A stretch of 64,000 bases of DNA from Prorocentrum cordatum (lineage: Eukaryota > Sar > Dinophyceae > Prorocentrales > Prorocentraceae), in assembly GCA_963575745.1 (NCBI GenBank), contig CAUYUJ010015008.1:297014-361013 (forward strand), read 5' to 3'. Position numbers and translations under genes: made by a program. The notes under the pieces were generated by a model. It had not been told where the DNA came from. It made no database searches and worked only from the letters and a program-made list of their open reading frames with translations. Within the stretch, counting starts at the first letter, position 1; each line of letters begins with the position of its first letter. Below, in pieces: positions 52,641 through 64,000 of the stretch.

Positions 52641-53180
52641 ATAACGCGGCCTTTTCACGACGGCGGCCGCGAAGGGGGAGATGGAGGAGGATGAGGGCTC
52701 TTTCCAAAGCGCATGGTCGCAATCTCGCACTGCGCCCCTGGGCACGCGTCGCTGCGCGAGCGATATGCGGGGGGCGAGGTGGGAGGGTGGGATATAGGAG
52801 GGTGGGTCGTTTCCTCGAAGTTGCGCATGCGTTAGCCACTTGTCGGCGCACGCCCCCGCGCCAAGCCCTCGCTGCACGGATCGCCCACGGGCCGAACCGG
52901 ATCGAGGGGGGAGGGGGGCGAGGAAATGGCAGGCGCAGCGTGGGCGGCCCTTCTGCATTAATGCTGCGGCCAGCTTCGCGCGCTAATTCTCCGAGAAGGG
53001 AAAGGGGGGGCAACTGTGATAGGAAGCGTAGATGTGGAGGTTGGTGGGGCGAGGGAGGTGGTTCCAATCGAAGCGTGGGCAAAGAGGGAGAGAGGCGGCC
53101 TGGGGGCCTGCAGCTCGCTCCGAGCAGTGCCGTGCCAGAGCGGCGGCTGATATTATTCAGCCTGCGATCGCTCGAATTCG
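52641..53180. other. GC-rich stretch, no supported gene
   Basis: Long open frames exist on both strands but read as compositional Arg/Ala/Gly sequence without motifs. Confidence 0.4.
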
Positions 53181-53184
53181 GAAT

Positions 53185-53830
<646 letters not shown>

Positions 53831-53854
53831 ATCCGCTCAGGAGGAGGGCGAAAA

Positions 53855-54000
53855 CCATCGTGAGGATGTTCACCTGCGCGTGGGACAGGACGAAAACCAT
53901 CGTAAGGGTGTTAACCTGCACGTGGGGGAGGACGAACACCACCGTGAGGATGTTCACCTGCGCTATCGCGAGGATGTCGTTCATCTGCACGCGAGTAATC
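53855..54000. repeat. 45-bp tandem repeat, three copies
   Basis: Units with GACGAAAACCATCGTGAGG, ATGTTCACCTGCGCGTGGG near 53850, 53890 and 53935. In one plus frame they read ENHREDVHLRVGQD-type repeats. Confidence 0.8.
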
Positions 54001-54029
54001 GCGAACGCCGCGCCGAGCTCGAGGGCGAG

Positions 54030-54443
54030 CATGGCCCCGTGGCGGGGCAACGCAAAGACTCGAGGATCGCTCGAGCCCCGGGCTCGATCGAGCCCCTTCT
54101 GTCGCTCTCCAGGGGGGAGGGGGGGGCGAGCAGAGGGGAGGGGGCGGGGGGGGTGAGAGAGCGGGAGGGAAGGCCTCCGTTGATACTACAAGTCCCCACG
54201 CACGTGCGCCATTTCCTCCGCGCCCAGGCCAGGGAATCGAGGGTCGTTCGGGCCCTGAGCTCGGCCGATCGAGCGGGCGAGTCTGTTTCTTCCGCGCTCC
54301 AGGGAGGAGGGGAGAGGGATGGGGGAGGGGAGGGGGAGGGGGGGGATGGGAGAGGGGGGGAAAAGGACGCTTCCTCCGCTGATACTCAAACACGCACGCT
54401 CACACACTAACACGTGACACACTAACACACACACACACACACA

Positions 54444-54475
<32 letters not shown>

Positions 54476-54520
54476 CACACACCACCCCCACACACAAACC
54501 CCCACACACACACACCCACC

Positions 54521-54603
<83 letters not shown>

Positions 54604-54960
54604 GCGCAACACACTCACCACGCACGTTTGACATTTCCTCCGCCCCCAGGCCAGGGAAGGGAGGGCCCCGTGCGGGCGGCGGGGGCAACGCGGACTCGAG
54701 GATCGTTCGAGCCCTGAGCTCGACCGATTGAGTTGGCAAGTCCTGTTCTTCCGCCCTCCACGGAGGAGGAAGGGATGGAGGGGGCAGAGGGGGGGTGAGA
54801 GAGGCGGAGAGAAGGGCCATCCAGGCCAGGGGGGAGAGGGATGGGCGAGTTGGCCCCCTAGACGTGCGAAGGAGGGGCTGGGAAGAATAGGGGGGGCAGG
54901 AGAACGAGGGGAGATGAGGATCCGAGGGCGAAGAACCCTGGCTGCCTCTGACCCCTCTCT
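54030..54960. repeat. (CA)n tract with a flanking ~150-bp repeat
   Basis: 54419-54610 is (CA)n/(GCAC)n. On each side (54195-54330 and 54612-54790) lies a copy containing CACGCACGT, CATTTCCTCCGC, CCCAGGCCAGGGAA and a GGATCGTTCGAGCCCTGAGCTCG-like stretch. A partial third copy is at 54060-54115. Confidence 0.8.
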
Positions 54961-55154
54961 AAACTTCACGGGCGAAGCCCGCGCTGCCGCGCGGGACGCC
55001 GACGACGACGACGACGATCGCGAGATAGAGAGGGGAAAGCGAGTCCTCCGCTCCCCCCCCCCCCTACTCGAACACACACGCGCACGCGTGCACACACGCA
55101 CACGCGCACGCACATATAAATCCGCCGCTCCTCCGCCACCCCCAGGAAAAAAAG

Positions 55155-55420
<266 letters not shown>

Positions 55421-55777
55421 CGGACCAGGGTCCGTCCGCGAGGCGCACTGCGGTGCGACAACTCGCTAAACACTATTTGCGGCGGTGCAGCCTTTAGATA
55501 CGAGGGCGGGCAACAAAAAAAAACCCTCCCCCGGCGCAGTGCGACAGATGCTACAGACGGCGGACAGACGGTGATGATCTCACCTGTCAGACCGCGTAAA
55601 GAAAGAGGCCCCAACAAGAAAGGCGACGTGCTGACGCGTGGCTAGGCGGCTTGGCAGACCGCCAGTTGGGCGCTTGGCCGCTAAGCGGCGCGCAGTGACG
55701 GGGCACCCCCCGCCCCCACGCCCTGACACCGTGGACGCGGAGCCACGCGTACACACGGGCAGGCAGAAAGGAGGAGA

Positions 55778-57238
55778 TTAGCGCGGGGCACCAGGTGGAG
55801 CGCCGCGGAACGATGACAGCATAGCTTGGATGGTGAGTGACGGCACGGCACCATCGGGCGAGGGCGTGAGCAGCTCGGCGAAGGCTCGCCCGGCGCTGTG
55901 GAGGCGCTGGAGTAGAGGACCTTGGCGAGCTTGGGCGGCGGCGAGGTCCGCGGCGAGAGCAACGCACCTCTGCTGGAGAGCAGCCATAGCCTGGGACAGC
56001 TCGGTTTCGCGGTCGGTGAGGGGTGGCTGCTCAATGCCAGCGGCCGAGGGCCTCGAGACAGAGGCGAGGTCCTCGGTACGCCTGTCCAGGTGGACTAGCG
56101 TAGTGCGGCACCCTGTACGCTGTCGTCCGTCACCCTTGAAAGGTGACTGGGGGGGAACACGCGACCCCAGGGCTGGAGCCGCTAGGGCCACGCCCCAAGA
56201 GGTTGGGAGAGCCGCATCCTCTCGCTCAGCAACGATGGAAGCGCGGACGGGGCGCGAGGGCCTGTCTGGTTCAGTGCCCTGCGGGGGGGCTGAAGCCGCC
56301 CCCGCGGGCTGCCGTTGGTGGGGGGGCGGAGTGGTTTGCGCGGTGGGACCAATCATGATGCCGTGCGAGGGCTCTGAGGTCGGCCGCGTAGAAGGGTGGC
56401 GTATCGGTAGAGCGGCATGGTCGGCAGCGTGGGGTGTCGGCGGTGCGTCGTCTATGCCACTCAGTCCGCGGGGGTCACCCAGGTCGTCGTCGGCGTCTTG
56501 GCGGTGGCCGATATCATCGTATGGGGGCGATGTCGCTCTCGGGGACGGAGTCGCGGTAGGCGTCGAGAGGTTGCCCGACGGGGCAGGGTTTTCGCTGACT
56601 TGTCCGTCGTCCAAAGCGTCCGATCCCCCACCGAAGTTGAACAGGTCGTCCTCCTGTTCGTCAGCGTCTTGGAGGTGAGCGGCGTTGTCATGTGGGTGCG
56701 ATGCCGCTCTCAGTGGCGGAGTCGAGGGCGACGTGCGGGTGCCCGACGGGGCAAGGTTGGCGCTGGCTGGCCCGTCGCCTAGGAAGTCAAAGCCCCCGCC
56801 AAAGCCGAACGGGTCGTCCTCCTGTTCGTCGAATATCGCCCGTTGGGCCTCGGCCCAGAGCTCGTCCGGGTTCTGTGGGATGTCTGGTCCAGCCGCGGGT
56901 GGTGCCTGGTCAGACAGCAGGGGGTTTGGTTCCATTTTGTTGAGTTCCGCAGCTGTAAACCCAGCCCCGCGGTGTGGGAGGGGGAGTGTGCGGTGTCTAC
57001 GCTCGTATATGGCGACAGCGACTCCATGAAGCACGGTCGCTTGGCGATGTCGTGTTTTGGCAGCTTCGACAATGTCGTCTGGAAGGTTATGGGTACGTGC
57101 CGCCGTTGTGGCGAGGGCGTCAGCCTGACGATTGAACTCCTCCGCGATGGGCCCGATGAGCCCGAGGTCGATGCCCATGTCTCCCAGGTGGCTTGCGATT
57201 TCTCGACGCGGAACATGTTGGGCTTGGCCATGACGCAT
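55778..57238 (-). CDS. Element B: RNase H end, acidic repeats and coiled-coil tail
   Basis: Open for 486 codons. It begins with the last RNase H segment (IASHLGDMGIDLGLI, EEFNRQADALATTAA; last catalytic Asp in RQADALA). Two to three repeats of EQEDDPFGFGGGFDFLGDG / EQEDDLFNFGGGSDALDDG follow, each with PSG and a Thr/Pro tract. It ends in a heptad helix (DRETELSQAMAALQQRCVAL). The tail after RNase H is unusual and looks like a protein-interaction extension. The hairpin at 56281-56305 codes GGASAPP here. Confidence 0.65.
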   Translation of the reverse strand: MRHGQAQHVPRREIASHLGDMGIDLGLIGPIAEEFNRQADALATTAARTHNLPDDIVEAAKTRHRQATVLHGVAVAIYERRHRTLPLPHRGAGFTAAELNKMEPNPLLSDQAPPAAGPDIPQNPDELWAEAQRAIFDEQEDDPFGFGGGFDFLGDGPASANLAPSGTRTSPSTPPLRAASHPHDNAAHLQDADEQEDDLFNFGGGSDALDDGQVSENPAPSGNLSTPTATPSPRATSPPYDDIGHRQDADDDLGDPRGLSGIDDAPPTPHAADHAALPIRHPSTRPTSEPSHGIMIGPTAQTTPPPHQRQPAGAASAPPQGTEPDRPSRPVRASIVAEREDAALPTSWGVALAAPALGSRVPPQSPFKGDGRQRTGCRTTLVHLDRRTEDLASVSRPSAAGIEQPPLTDRETELSQAMAALQQRCVALAADLAAAQARQGPLLQRLHSAGRAFAELLTPSPDGAVPSLTIQAMLSSFRGAPPGAPR

Positions 57239-57665
57239 CGGTGGATCTTTTCCCAGAGCTCCACGTGCGTGCCCTGCGGTGGTGAGTGTCCGTCGATGAT
57301 ACTTTGGAACCCATCGACCATCCCGAGCAAACTGCGATATCCCGCCCCACCACTGTCACACGCAAAACGTGTAATGCGGGCCGGTCACAGCGACAGACAT
57401 TGCCCAGGAGGTGGACACATGGCCGACGAATCCCCAAGGTGCAACCTGCTGAGGAAGTTATACGCACAAATAGCCACGATCAGTGCGATAATGTATAGTA
57501 TAAAACCCTATGGCATTGACGGCTGTAAATGCAAAGCCGTAGAGACGCACCGTTAGCGCACAGACTGGAGTCGTATGCTAGCAAGATGGATGATCGGGCT
57601 GCCAATCGCAGACTGCGATTGTGACATAAAGCCATAGTGTGGCAACCATGGAGCAACCAGTCCAA
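57120..57665 (-). pseudogene. Element B RNase H, front part
   Basis: Three frames share the domain. The readable piece is RFACDSGGAG (third-acid region), GFQSIIDG and GTHVELWEKIHRCVMAKPNMF, joining the ORF above by a frameshift near 57200. The first catalytic Asp region upstream is not clear. Confidence 0.5.
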
Positions 57666-57975
57666 CCAGTGTCGTGGTCAAGGTAGGTGGTGTAGGAGTC
57701 CTGGGCTGAAGCCGCCGGATCTCCCTCAGGTGGGGGCCGCGGTATGGGCTGAGGTAGCGGGTCCCTCGCGAGGTCGGCCTGCAGGTCGAGGAGGGCTGGG
57801 TCTTCATCGAAGAGCCCGCAGTGTCTTGTGTGCGGCGGAAGACGGGCCCACTGCTCGTCACTGATGAGGGTGGTAAGAGGGACTCTTTCTCGGGCCAGCA
57901 CTTGCAGTCGCGGACAGTGTGCTCCTGAGTTTCCTCTTCCTCGTCGCAGTATCGGCAGATGGGGCTGGGGTCAGC
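57578..57975 (-). pseudogene. Element B CCHC finger and linker
   Basis: CRYCDEEEETQEHTVRDC (about 57960-57907) is C-x2-C-xn-H-x4-C, the finger commonly found C-terminal to LINE reverse transcriptases. One frame over follows ISDEQWARLPPHTRHCGLF and a Pro-rich stretch with GDPAASAQDS, coded by the hairpin at 57702. Confidence 0.7.
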
Positions 57976-59768
57976 TGAAGTGTTTGATCGGGATCGTCGC
58001 TGTTGGGTGTGGTCCCCGCCCGACAGGTAGTTCAGGAGGAGCGCCAGCTGCCAGGCAGTGCATTTGGCTGCTCCTTTCGTTCGGGCGAGCCACGTGCTGG
58101 CGAAGAGGTCGAGGCCCTGTCTGACAGAGGCAAGGTATCCAAGGTCGTGACGCCGTGGCTTGATCCTCCTCAGAAAGGCTCTGCGTTGTGAGGCCCGCAG
58201 CATGTGAAGGAAGGCGTTTTGGGGTAAGTTCAGCCAACTGATCTGGCAGCCCCAGTCGTCGTACATGATGCCAAATGTGGGCCGGGTCCAACGGAGCTGC
58301 TGAAGCGACTGGACAAGTCGTCCGACAGGTCCTCCACCAAACAGGGTCTGAACGTGGTGTTGGAGATCCCTGACGAGACCGCAGAGTGTAGCGTCGCGAT
58401 TAACCTGTCGCCGCAGGCACAGGAAAACTTCACGCTGCGTGATGGCGTCAATCTCCAGGGCGTGTCCTGGGACGCACACGGCCATGAGAGTCCAAAGCTC
58501 GACCCACTTGTTTCCCTTGGGGCGGATAGCCGCCTTAAGGGCATGGTTGTAGGCAGTTTTGACGGGGCCTGATGGGGCTTGAATGTCGGTGCCCGTGGTA
58601 CAGACGCTGGCAGCAAGGGAACGGGCGTGCCGCGCCTTAATAAGCATCGGCGATGGGAGCTTGCCAATGCGCGGCAGGCGACCAGTCGCCCTCCGAACAC
58701 GGGCGTCAGCGGTGGCCGTGAGGTTAAGCGCGGCTGGAGCCGGCGCTGCCTCGGCGTTGATGGGCGTTGATGTAACTCCCGACGAGCTTGAAGGAGTCGG
58801 CCACGCGTAAGGGCCGTTCAGCCAGAGTGAGCTGGGTAACGGCGGCGTGAAGCTCGTCGGTGAGCGCCCACCCCGCCACTTTGCCAGGGTGAATGCGTTG
58901 ACCTGAAAATCGATCAAACTTGGCGGTTTCATCAAGAGATTTCTGAAACTCAGGCGCGGTGTGAGTAGTGGAGTTGCTGTCGTCAACAAAGGTAGTGCTG
59001 AGTGATCGCGGAACGTATCGATGCTGTCTCTTGGTCCACACACACATGAGCAGCTTAATGTCGTCCAGGGACCAAGAGCTTCCCTGGAGGTGACCGTTGG
59101 TCCTGGCCAATTCCTAGAGTACGCTCCGTTCATGCGGATGTAGCGTTTGTGGCGACTGTAGAAGTTTCTGCGGACAGTAACGATGTCTTGGGGGCACCCC
59201 GCGTGAAGCGCAAGGTTAAGGCAGATGTCCGTGATGAGGTAGTCGAAACACTTCTGTCGGTCAAGGGCAGCCCAGCTAAGGGAAGGAGTAAGGCCCTGGC
59301 GTGTTCGATGCGCAGGGCAAGAGAGGTGCTGACGTCCCCAATGGTAGCTTTGGGGACAGCGCCAAAGCTCGTGGCGTGGGTCCATCCTTTCCGCCAGTCC
59401 GTGAGGCTGCGGTAAGCTGGCGCTTCCCACGCATACATCCAAACGGAAAGCACCGAGAGAAGTCGTTGGTCCGTTGGGAGTTCGCCTCGGCCTTTTAGGA
59501 GGCACGGGTTTGGCACATGAAGGAGGGGTTCTGGGATGGTGCCAGTGCGTTGCATAGCGCGTAAGACGCTGGCGAAGAGGCGAAGGATGTCGTCGGGTAA
59601 CTCCTTAGCCTCCTTAGTAGTCCAGCCGTCCAGTCCCCCCGCACGGCGTGGTGAACGGGTGCGAATAAAGTGGATGAGTTGGTCGTCGGTGAGGTGGAAA
59701 GGGGTAGCTGGTGATGGCGTAGGCAGCTCTTGTCGGTACTCGTCGTAGAAGTCAGCCCACGTCGGCAT
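57975..59768 (-). pseudogene. Element B reverse transcriptase
   Basis: The fingers piece (59768-59280) has SPRRAGGLDGWTTKEAKELP, PNPCLLKGRGELPTDQRLLSVLS and GWTHATSFGAVP. Motif A is ALDRQKCFDYL (about 59275-59241). Motif C is TTFVDDSNSTT (about 59000-58970), with FVDD as catalytic centre, followed by ADSFKLVGSYIN (motif E-like). The C-terminal part (58680-57975) has PKGNKWVELWTLMAVCVPGHAL and WTRPTFGIMYDDWGC. Frames 0, +1 and +2 are all used, so the copy is dead as read. It would prime DNA synthesis at a nicked target. Confidence 0.85.
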
Positions 59769-59769
59769 G

Positions 59770-61690
59770 CTTCGGCGTCATGTCCTGCACGGGCGCGGTA
59801 CCTGCCCAAGATGGGCTCCCAGGTGTCGACCATGAGCTTAAGCATGTCTTTGGTATTAGCAACAATGGCGTTGGCAGGGAGAATGTCGGGGACTTGTGCA
59901 GGTGGTGGTTCACAAGTGTGTTCTTCGTCGTTGTCCGTGTCGGGCGAACTACCGTCGCTGGGGCTGAAGCCGCCAGCTTCGGTGTCAGCGTCGCTATCGT
60001 CCGTGCTAGCTTTGTCAGGTTTGAAGGCGTTGGTGTCGCAGTGGAGTTGCGTATCGTCAGGTGTGGTAGGCGTGCGGAGATACGCCGTGGGCGAGCTGTC
60101 AGCAGCCCGTGCGTATATGGCCGCCTTCCGCCCGCTTGGCTCGCGGACGCCCCCAGCCCATATCTTGATGCGTTCAGCTTTGGCACGGTTCGCACGTCGC
60201 GCCAGCTCTAGGTCGAGGTTTTGGATCAAACCGTCAAGGTGCTCTCCGTGAGGTGCTGGCTCGTCGGGGGTCCAGGCCTCGGGGAAGTCTAGGAGAACCG
60301 TGGGGCGCAGCTTGTGACATAAGAGGCGGGCCGCGGTCCACGTGCAGTCGATGCGCTGCGCAAGGTACGGCGGGATGGCACGGCAGTCTAAATGATGGTG
60401 CTGTCCGATGAAGCGAAGCTCACAGAGTTGCCGATGGAGCTTTCGCAGTCGGTTCATGTGTATCGTGGAAGCTCCGTAGGTGGGGAAGGCGCGGGGGACA
60501 ACTGGTCGCTCCTCGAACATGGGCGTGAGCCCGTGCATGGTGGGTGGCTTCTTTTTTGGGTGGTCAGGCGGTGGAGGTGGCAGGTCGCGCAGACGGGTGA
60601 GATGGTACTCATGACTGGCCTCGTTAGCCAGGGCGAACATGCGTTCCACGTCGTCGCGTGCGTCGGCCTGCTCCATGCGGTCCTGATATCGCCCAGCGAT
60701 GAGGGTCCCTAAAGCCTGCAGTTCGTGACCCTCGTGGGCTCCATCGTTGGGAGGGTAGGGCGTGGGGGCAAGAAGGCGTCGGGCCGTATGGTCGAGGCGA
60801 CTGAGGTCTAACGTGACCTGCAGGCCAACATGGGACTTCGCTGGCAAGTCGCGCAGATAGCAGAAGTCGGTGACAAGGGATCGCGCCGCCTGGTTTGCAA
60901 TGATATAATCGATGCGCGAAGTGCGGGGGCACTTGGTGACGCGGTCCCAGTCAGGGATATTGCCGTATGTGTGCATGGTGTGGTCTGGTGTGCCCTCAGC
61001 GACGTTGAACCATCCGTGCTGCATCATGTGCAGCAGGTGTGGATTGTCGTCGATGTTCGTGTTGGCGTCCATGCAGATGAAATACGGGGCTGAGCCGACC
61101 CTTGCGGCGGCGCAGTCAGCGAGCCGAAAAAGATCTGTGCTGTCTCCTCCAGCAATCCCGTAGAGGCTCGCTATGTAGATCACAGCGGGCCCGTGGTTGT
61201 TTCGTCGCCGCCTGCGGCGGTGCTGAGTGCAGAGCGGGAGAAAGGCCTCGTGCCATCTTTTCTTGGCCTTGAGGGCGACGATACAGGGCGCAGTGTCGTC
61301 GACAGTGGAGTCGACAAAGGCATCCTTAGAGAGGATGGCGACCCCTCCCGAGGCGCCAGTGTTGCCCACGACGGTGTGGTCAGTGCCGCCGTGGGCAGCT
61401 CTGCGCTGGGCTCGCGCCAGATCAGGTCAGGTCCAAGACTGGCGTGGTATCCCCCGTGGAGTGGATTGGCGGCGCTGGTAGCGATGGCTTGTCTGGTCGG
61501 CTTGGCATGTCGGGTCTCCTGTAGTGCTATGACTGCGGCGTTGTGGTCGACACCAAGAGCGGTGATGGTTGGCCAATTTGCTGAGAGACTGGTGATGTTT
61601 AGGCTGACGAGGTGTATGGAGCGACCTGGCCCGTCTCCATCGGTGGAGCTGGGGTTTGCACGCCCCGCACGGTGTAGGTCAGCCTGACCC
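59770..61690 (-). pseudogene. Element B EEP endonuclease and linker to RT
   Basis: The N-terminal strand IHLVSLNITSLSANW and ALQETRH (metal-binding Glu) lie in the frame ending near 61390. After a frameshift there the domain continues: GASGGVAILSKDA, YFICMDANTNIDDN (about 61085-61045, catalytic Asp/Asn), RTSRIDYIIAN (about 60925-60890) and LPAKSHVGLQVTLD (catalytic His, about 60850). All classic EEP positions are present. A helical linker (59770-60800) and an acidic stretch (TEAGGFSPSDGSSPDTDNDEE) lead to the RT. Confidence 0.85.
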
Positions 61691-64000
61691 TCGCCCAGGT
61701 AGAAGGCTTGGCCACAGTAGGAGCTCATGGCGTTCCTATAGATTAGCTTGACCGGGGCTGAAGCCGCCGTCAGGCCAGAAGTATAGGCGAGACATGGTCG
61801 GCACTGCGCCAGGGGGGGTTCATAAACGTCAATGAAACTGTCTCGAAAAATCCTCCTCGCTCCTGTACCATAGGGGACGAGGGGAGGAGAGGTGAGACGG
61901 CAGCAGAGGGAGAGGGAGGCGACTCCTCGATCCGTCCTGCCGAGCACAAAAGCAAAAGCGAACCAGCGGCGGCGGCTCGGCGCGGCAGCGGCACAACGCA
62001 CGCGCATATACTGCGCTCGCGACACCGCTGGTCCGTCCTGCGGTGGCGCGCCCGCCCCGTCAGTATCTTGATGAGCAGCATCTGGTGGAACAGCTCGAGC
62101 AGCGCGGTCGGTGGCCTGGCGCTGGGCCTCGTCCATGCCCGCTGCCATGAGGCCCGCGTTGCGGACAGGGCTGATTCCCCGCGGGGCCGCCGCTGCCGCG
62201 GCAGCGGCTGAGGTGGCGGGGGCTCCGCCCCGACTCTGAGGTGAGAGCGGTGAGCCACCGCCGAAACCCGCCTCAAGGTTCTTGACACGGTACTTGTTCT
62301 TGAACGGGTCGAAGGTTGGCGCCTCGTCGATGGGGACGATCACGCGGGTGGGCAGCGGCGGCTCGTGGTCCGTGGACGGCGTCGGCTCGAGGTCGACCTG
62401 GCCAGGTTCGATGACGCTGCACCGAAGCGTGGCACCACTTCGGGGGCTCGGCCATCAGCCTGAGTCTCGCGAGGCGGCGAGCTCGTGGAGCTCCCTGGGG
62501 CCTTGCGTGAACTGTGGCGGCTGCAGGTCCTGCTGAGCGGGACGCGCCCGCCCGTGTGGCGGTCGCGTGGCGAGGTCGCCTGGGCATTAGCGCGCTCGGA
62601 ATCCGCCCTGCTCGGGGATCGGATCGGCGCCGCGCAAGGTGATGGGCTGGGCTGGCGGGAGGCGCTTGTGCCGCCCTCCGCCGTGGCTGTGGCCTGGTCA
62701 GGGTCGACAGCGTCGGGGCGGGGGCTGATGTGGTGGGCGCTTCCCTCGCTGTGCCGCGGGGAGGCGCTGTGGTGCGCCTGGGTGTACGTGAGGACGAGCG
62801 GGACGAGCGGCTGCCTCTCGCGCTCAGGTGGGGCAGGTTTTGCCTGGGCAGGGCGCAGCACTGCGGCCACGTTTGGCGGGGGCGTGTGTTGGCGCGGTTG
62901 CAAAGCACGCACGTTCGCATCACGCCATCCTTCAGGGCGCCCTGTCCTGCCACGGCTTGGTGCAGCCCCCTGGGCTGAAGCCGCAGGGGTTACCACTGCG
63001 GGCTGGTTGCTGGCGGTGCTGTCGTGGCGGCCTGGGTAGTGACCCCAGGCACGCGTGGACCCTGGCACGGGCGAGGTGGCCCGTGGGGGGGCCTGCACGA
63101 GTGCACGCGGGTAGCCGATGACCGCTGGGTGCACCCTGGCGTGAGGGGCGTGGCCGTAGCTGGAGGCGGCTGCTCCAGCCGCCGCGGGCCTGGCGCCAAT
63201 GGGGCCACGGGAATAGGCGGCAGCCCCGCCGTAGGCCGTGCTGCCGCCTGTCGGGACTCGCGCGGGAGAGCGGTAGCGTGGCGTGCTCGGCTGTCCTGCG
63301 TCGCGTTGGTCGCGCTGCTGAATGCGCTGCTGGTGCTGTTGATATCGCTGCTGGTCGGCTCTCGAGCGGGGGGGGGTGTCGGGGAGGATGGTGGGCACGT
63401 CGGGCCGCTGCCAGCCCCGATAGACGTGCTCGAAGGCGTGGTCTGGGTAGGTCTCCCCTACGGGTGAGTATCGCCGCACATGCTCCATGTAGTCGATGTT
63501 CTGCGGCTCGGAGATCGCCGTGATGTTTACGGCGCGCTGGTGCGTTGGTCCATAGAGGCAGAAACTACCACGGTTGCTGCGGTCGTGGTTTAGCTCGGCT
63601 TCGGTCGTGGCACGGCTCACCATGGCGTCGCAGAGTCGCATGTCATAGTCGAGAGCTTGAGGCCCAGGACCACCCTCGGCGTCCCAGTACAGTACACATC
63701 TCGCCAGCGGGTGCGGGTAGTGTGGATGCGCTCGGCGATCGACTCGCAGACGGTCCTGACCGTGACACGGTCCCTGTACATGTTGGTGATGGCTAGGGAG
63801 TAGGGTCGGCGTACCGTCTTGTTGAAGGTGAATTCCTCCTTGAGGGCCTGGTGGGGGCCGAAGAGCACGTAGCCTTCCCTCCACAGCGGTTGGTCGGGGG
63901 ACGGGTCTTCAGGCATCCCCGTTCCTGTGAACCCAGGTGGCCGCCGCGTGCCGTCGGGCAATCCCTGCCTGGGGACCCGCCGCGGCCTCGGTGGAAGGTT
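61690..64000 (-). pseudogene. Element B ORF1 (gag-like), partial
   Basis: From the right edge: GYVLFGPHQALKEEFTFNKTV and YRDRVTVRTVCESIAERIHTT (63961-63700). After a frame change near 63690: LDYDMRLCDAMVSRATTEAEL, RGSFCLYGPTHQRAVNITAIS and a long Pro/Ala/Arg/Gln-rich disordered region. Near 62920-62860 an RTCVLCNRANTRPRQ, WPQCCALPR segment may be a zinc finger. The region from about 62270 to 61700 is Ala/Arg-rich, then reaches the endonuclease. Nucleic-acid binding is inferred from position. Confidence 0.5.

Larger units (their letters stand above)
56281..62985. repeat. Short hairpin family with GGCTGAAGCC core in element B (5 copies)
   Basis: Copies at about 56281-56305, 57700-57720, 59956-59976, 61749-61773 and 62966-62990. 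The invariant core GGCTGAAGCC pairs GGCT with AGCC around a GA loop. A single extra G follows on the 3' side, and beyond it the outer arms differ from copy to copy yet remain complementary within each copy. Four of the five read AAS(A/G)-type residues on the minus strand in coding linkers. Confidence 0.8.
55430..64000 (-). mobile_element. LINE-like non-LTR retroelement B (5' end off right edge)
   Basis: Minus-strand order from the right edge: ORF1 (gag-like, Cys-rich), EEP endonuclease, reverse transcriptase, C-terminal CCHC finger, RNase H, acidic repeats and coiled coil (stop at 55780-55778), then a 3' flank running to the (GA)n tract. EEP-RT-RNase H is the layout of several LINE clades. 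At least six frame changes occur. The exact 3' end is uncertain. Confidence 0.8.

Overview
The window is dinoflagellate nuclear DNA. The decisive mark is a perfect copy of the 22-nt dinoflagellate spliced leader (DinoSL) on the minus strand at 3034-3055. High GC, very dense decayed retroelements, long simple-sequence tracts and the lack of ordinary intron-bearing genes fit. I cannot fix the genus. Almost every recognisable protein is broken by frameshifts or in-frame stops, many at homopolymer runs, so relics (or uncorrected long-read errors) dominate over intact genes.

Layout. 1-3055 (-): LINE-like element A, with DinoSL at its 5' end, a zinc-finger/coiled-coil ORF1 and an endonuclease ORF leaving the left edge. 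3190-9201 (+): a UPF1-like SF1 helicase pseudogene with a long unrecognised Cys-containing and disordered C-terminal extension. 9880-28245 (-): a very large degenerate Ty1/copia element. In transcription order it carries gag, zinc knuckle, a KptA/Tpt1-like RNA 2'-phosphotransferase, RING finger, retropepsin, cytosine-methyltransferase-like domain, integrase, reverse transcriptase and RNase H. It is interrupted at about 15.2-18.2 kb by a 101-bp satellite and a plus-strand PIF1-like helicase fragment. 30615-35890 (+): a frameshifted copy of an unnamed repeated gene, possibly transposase-like.

35.9-51.3 kb is a satellite-rich duplicated region. It holds two copies each of an Asp-rich ORF and an Arg/Ser-rich ORF, an OTU-protease plus zinc-ribbon gene, (ACT)n arrays, and about seven full or partial copies of a roughly 510-bp unit containing a degenerate spliced leader. 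51.3-55.4 kb is dominated by TA, GC, GA and CA simple repeats. 55.43-64.0 kb (-): LINE-like element B (ORF1, endonuclease, reverse transcriptase, zinc finger, RNase H, acidic/coiled-coil tail), leaving the right edge.

Two themes link the parts. First, spliced leaders at the 5' ends of retroelement or retrogene copies suggest that trans-spliced mRNAs were written back into DNA. Second, two families of tiny hairpin-forming repeats (GCAGG-spacer-CCTGC in the copia element; a GGCTGAAGCC core with covarying arms in LINE-B) lie in the disordered linkers of the polyproteins and mostly keep one reading frame.
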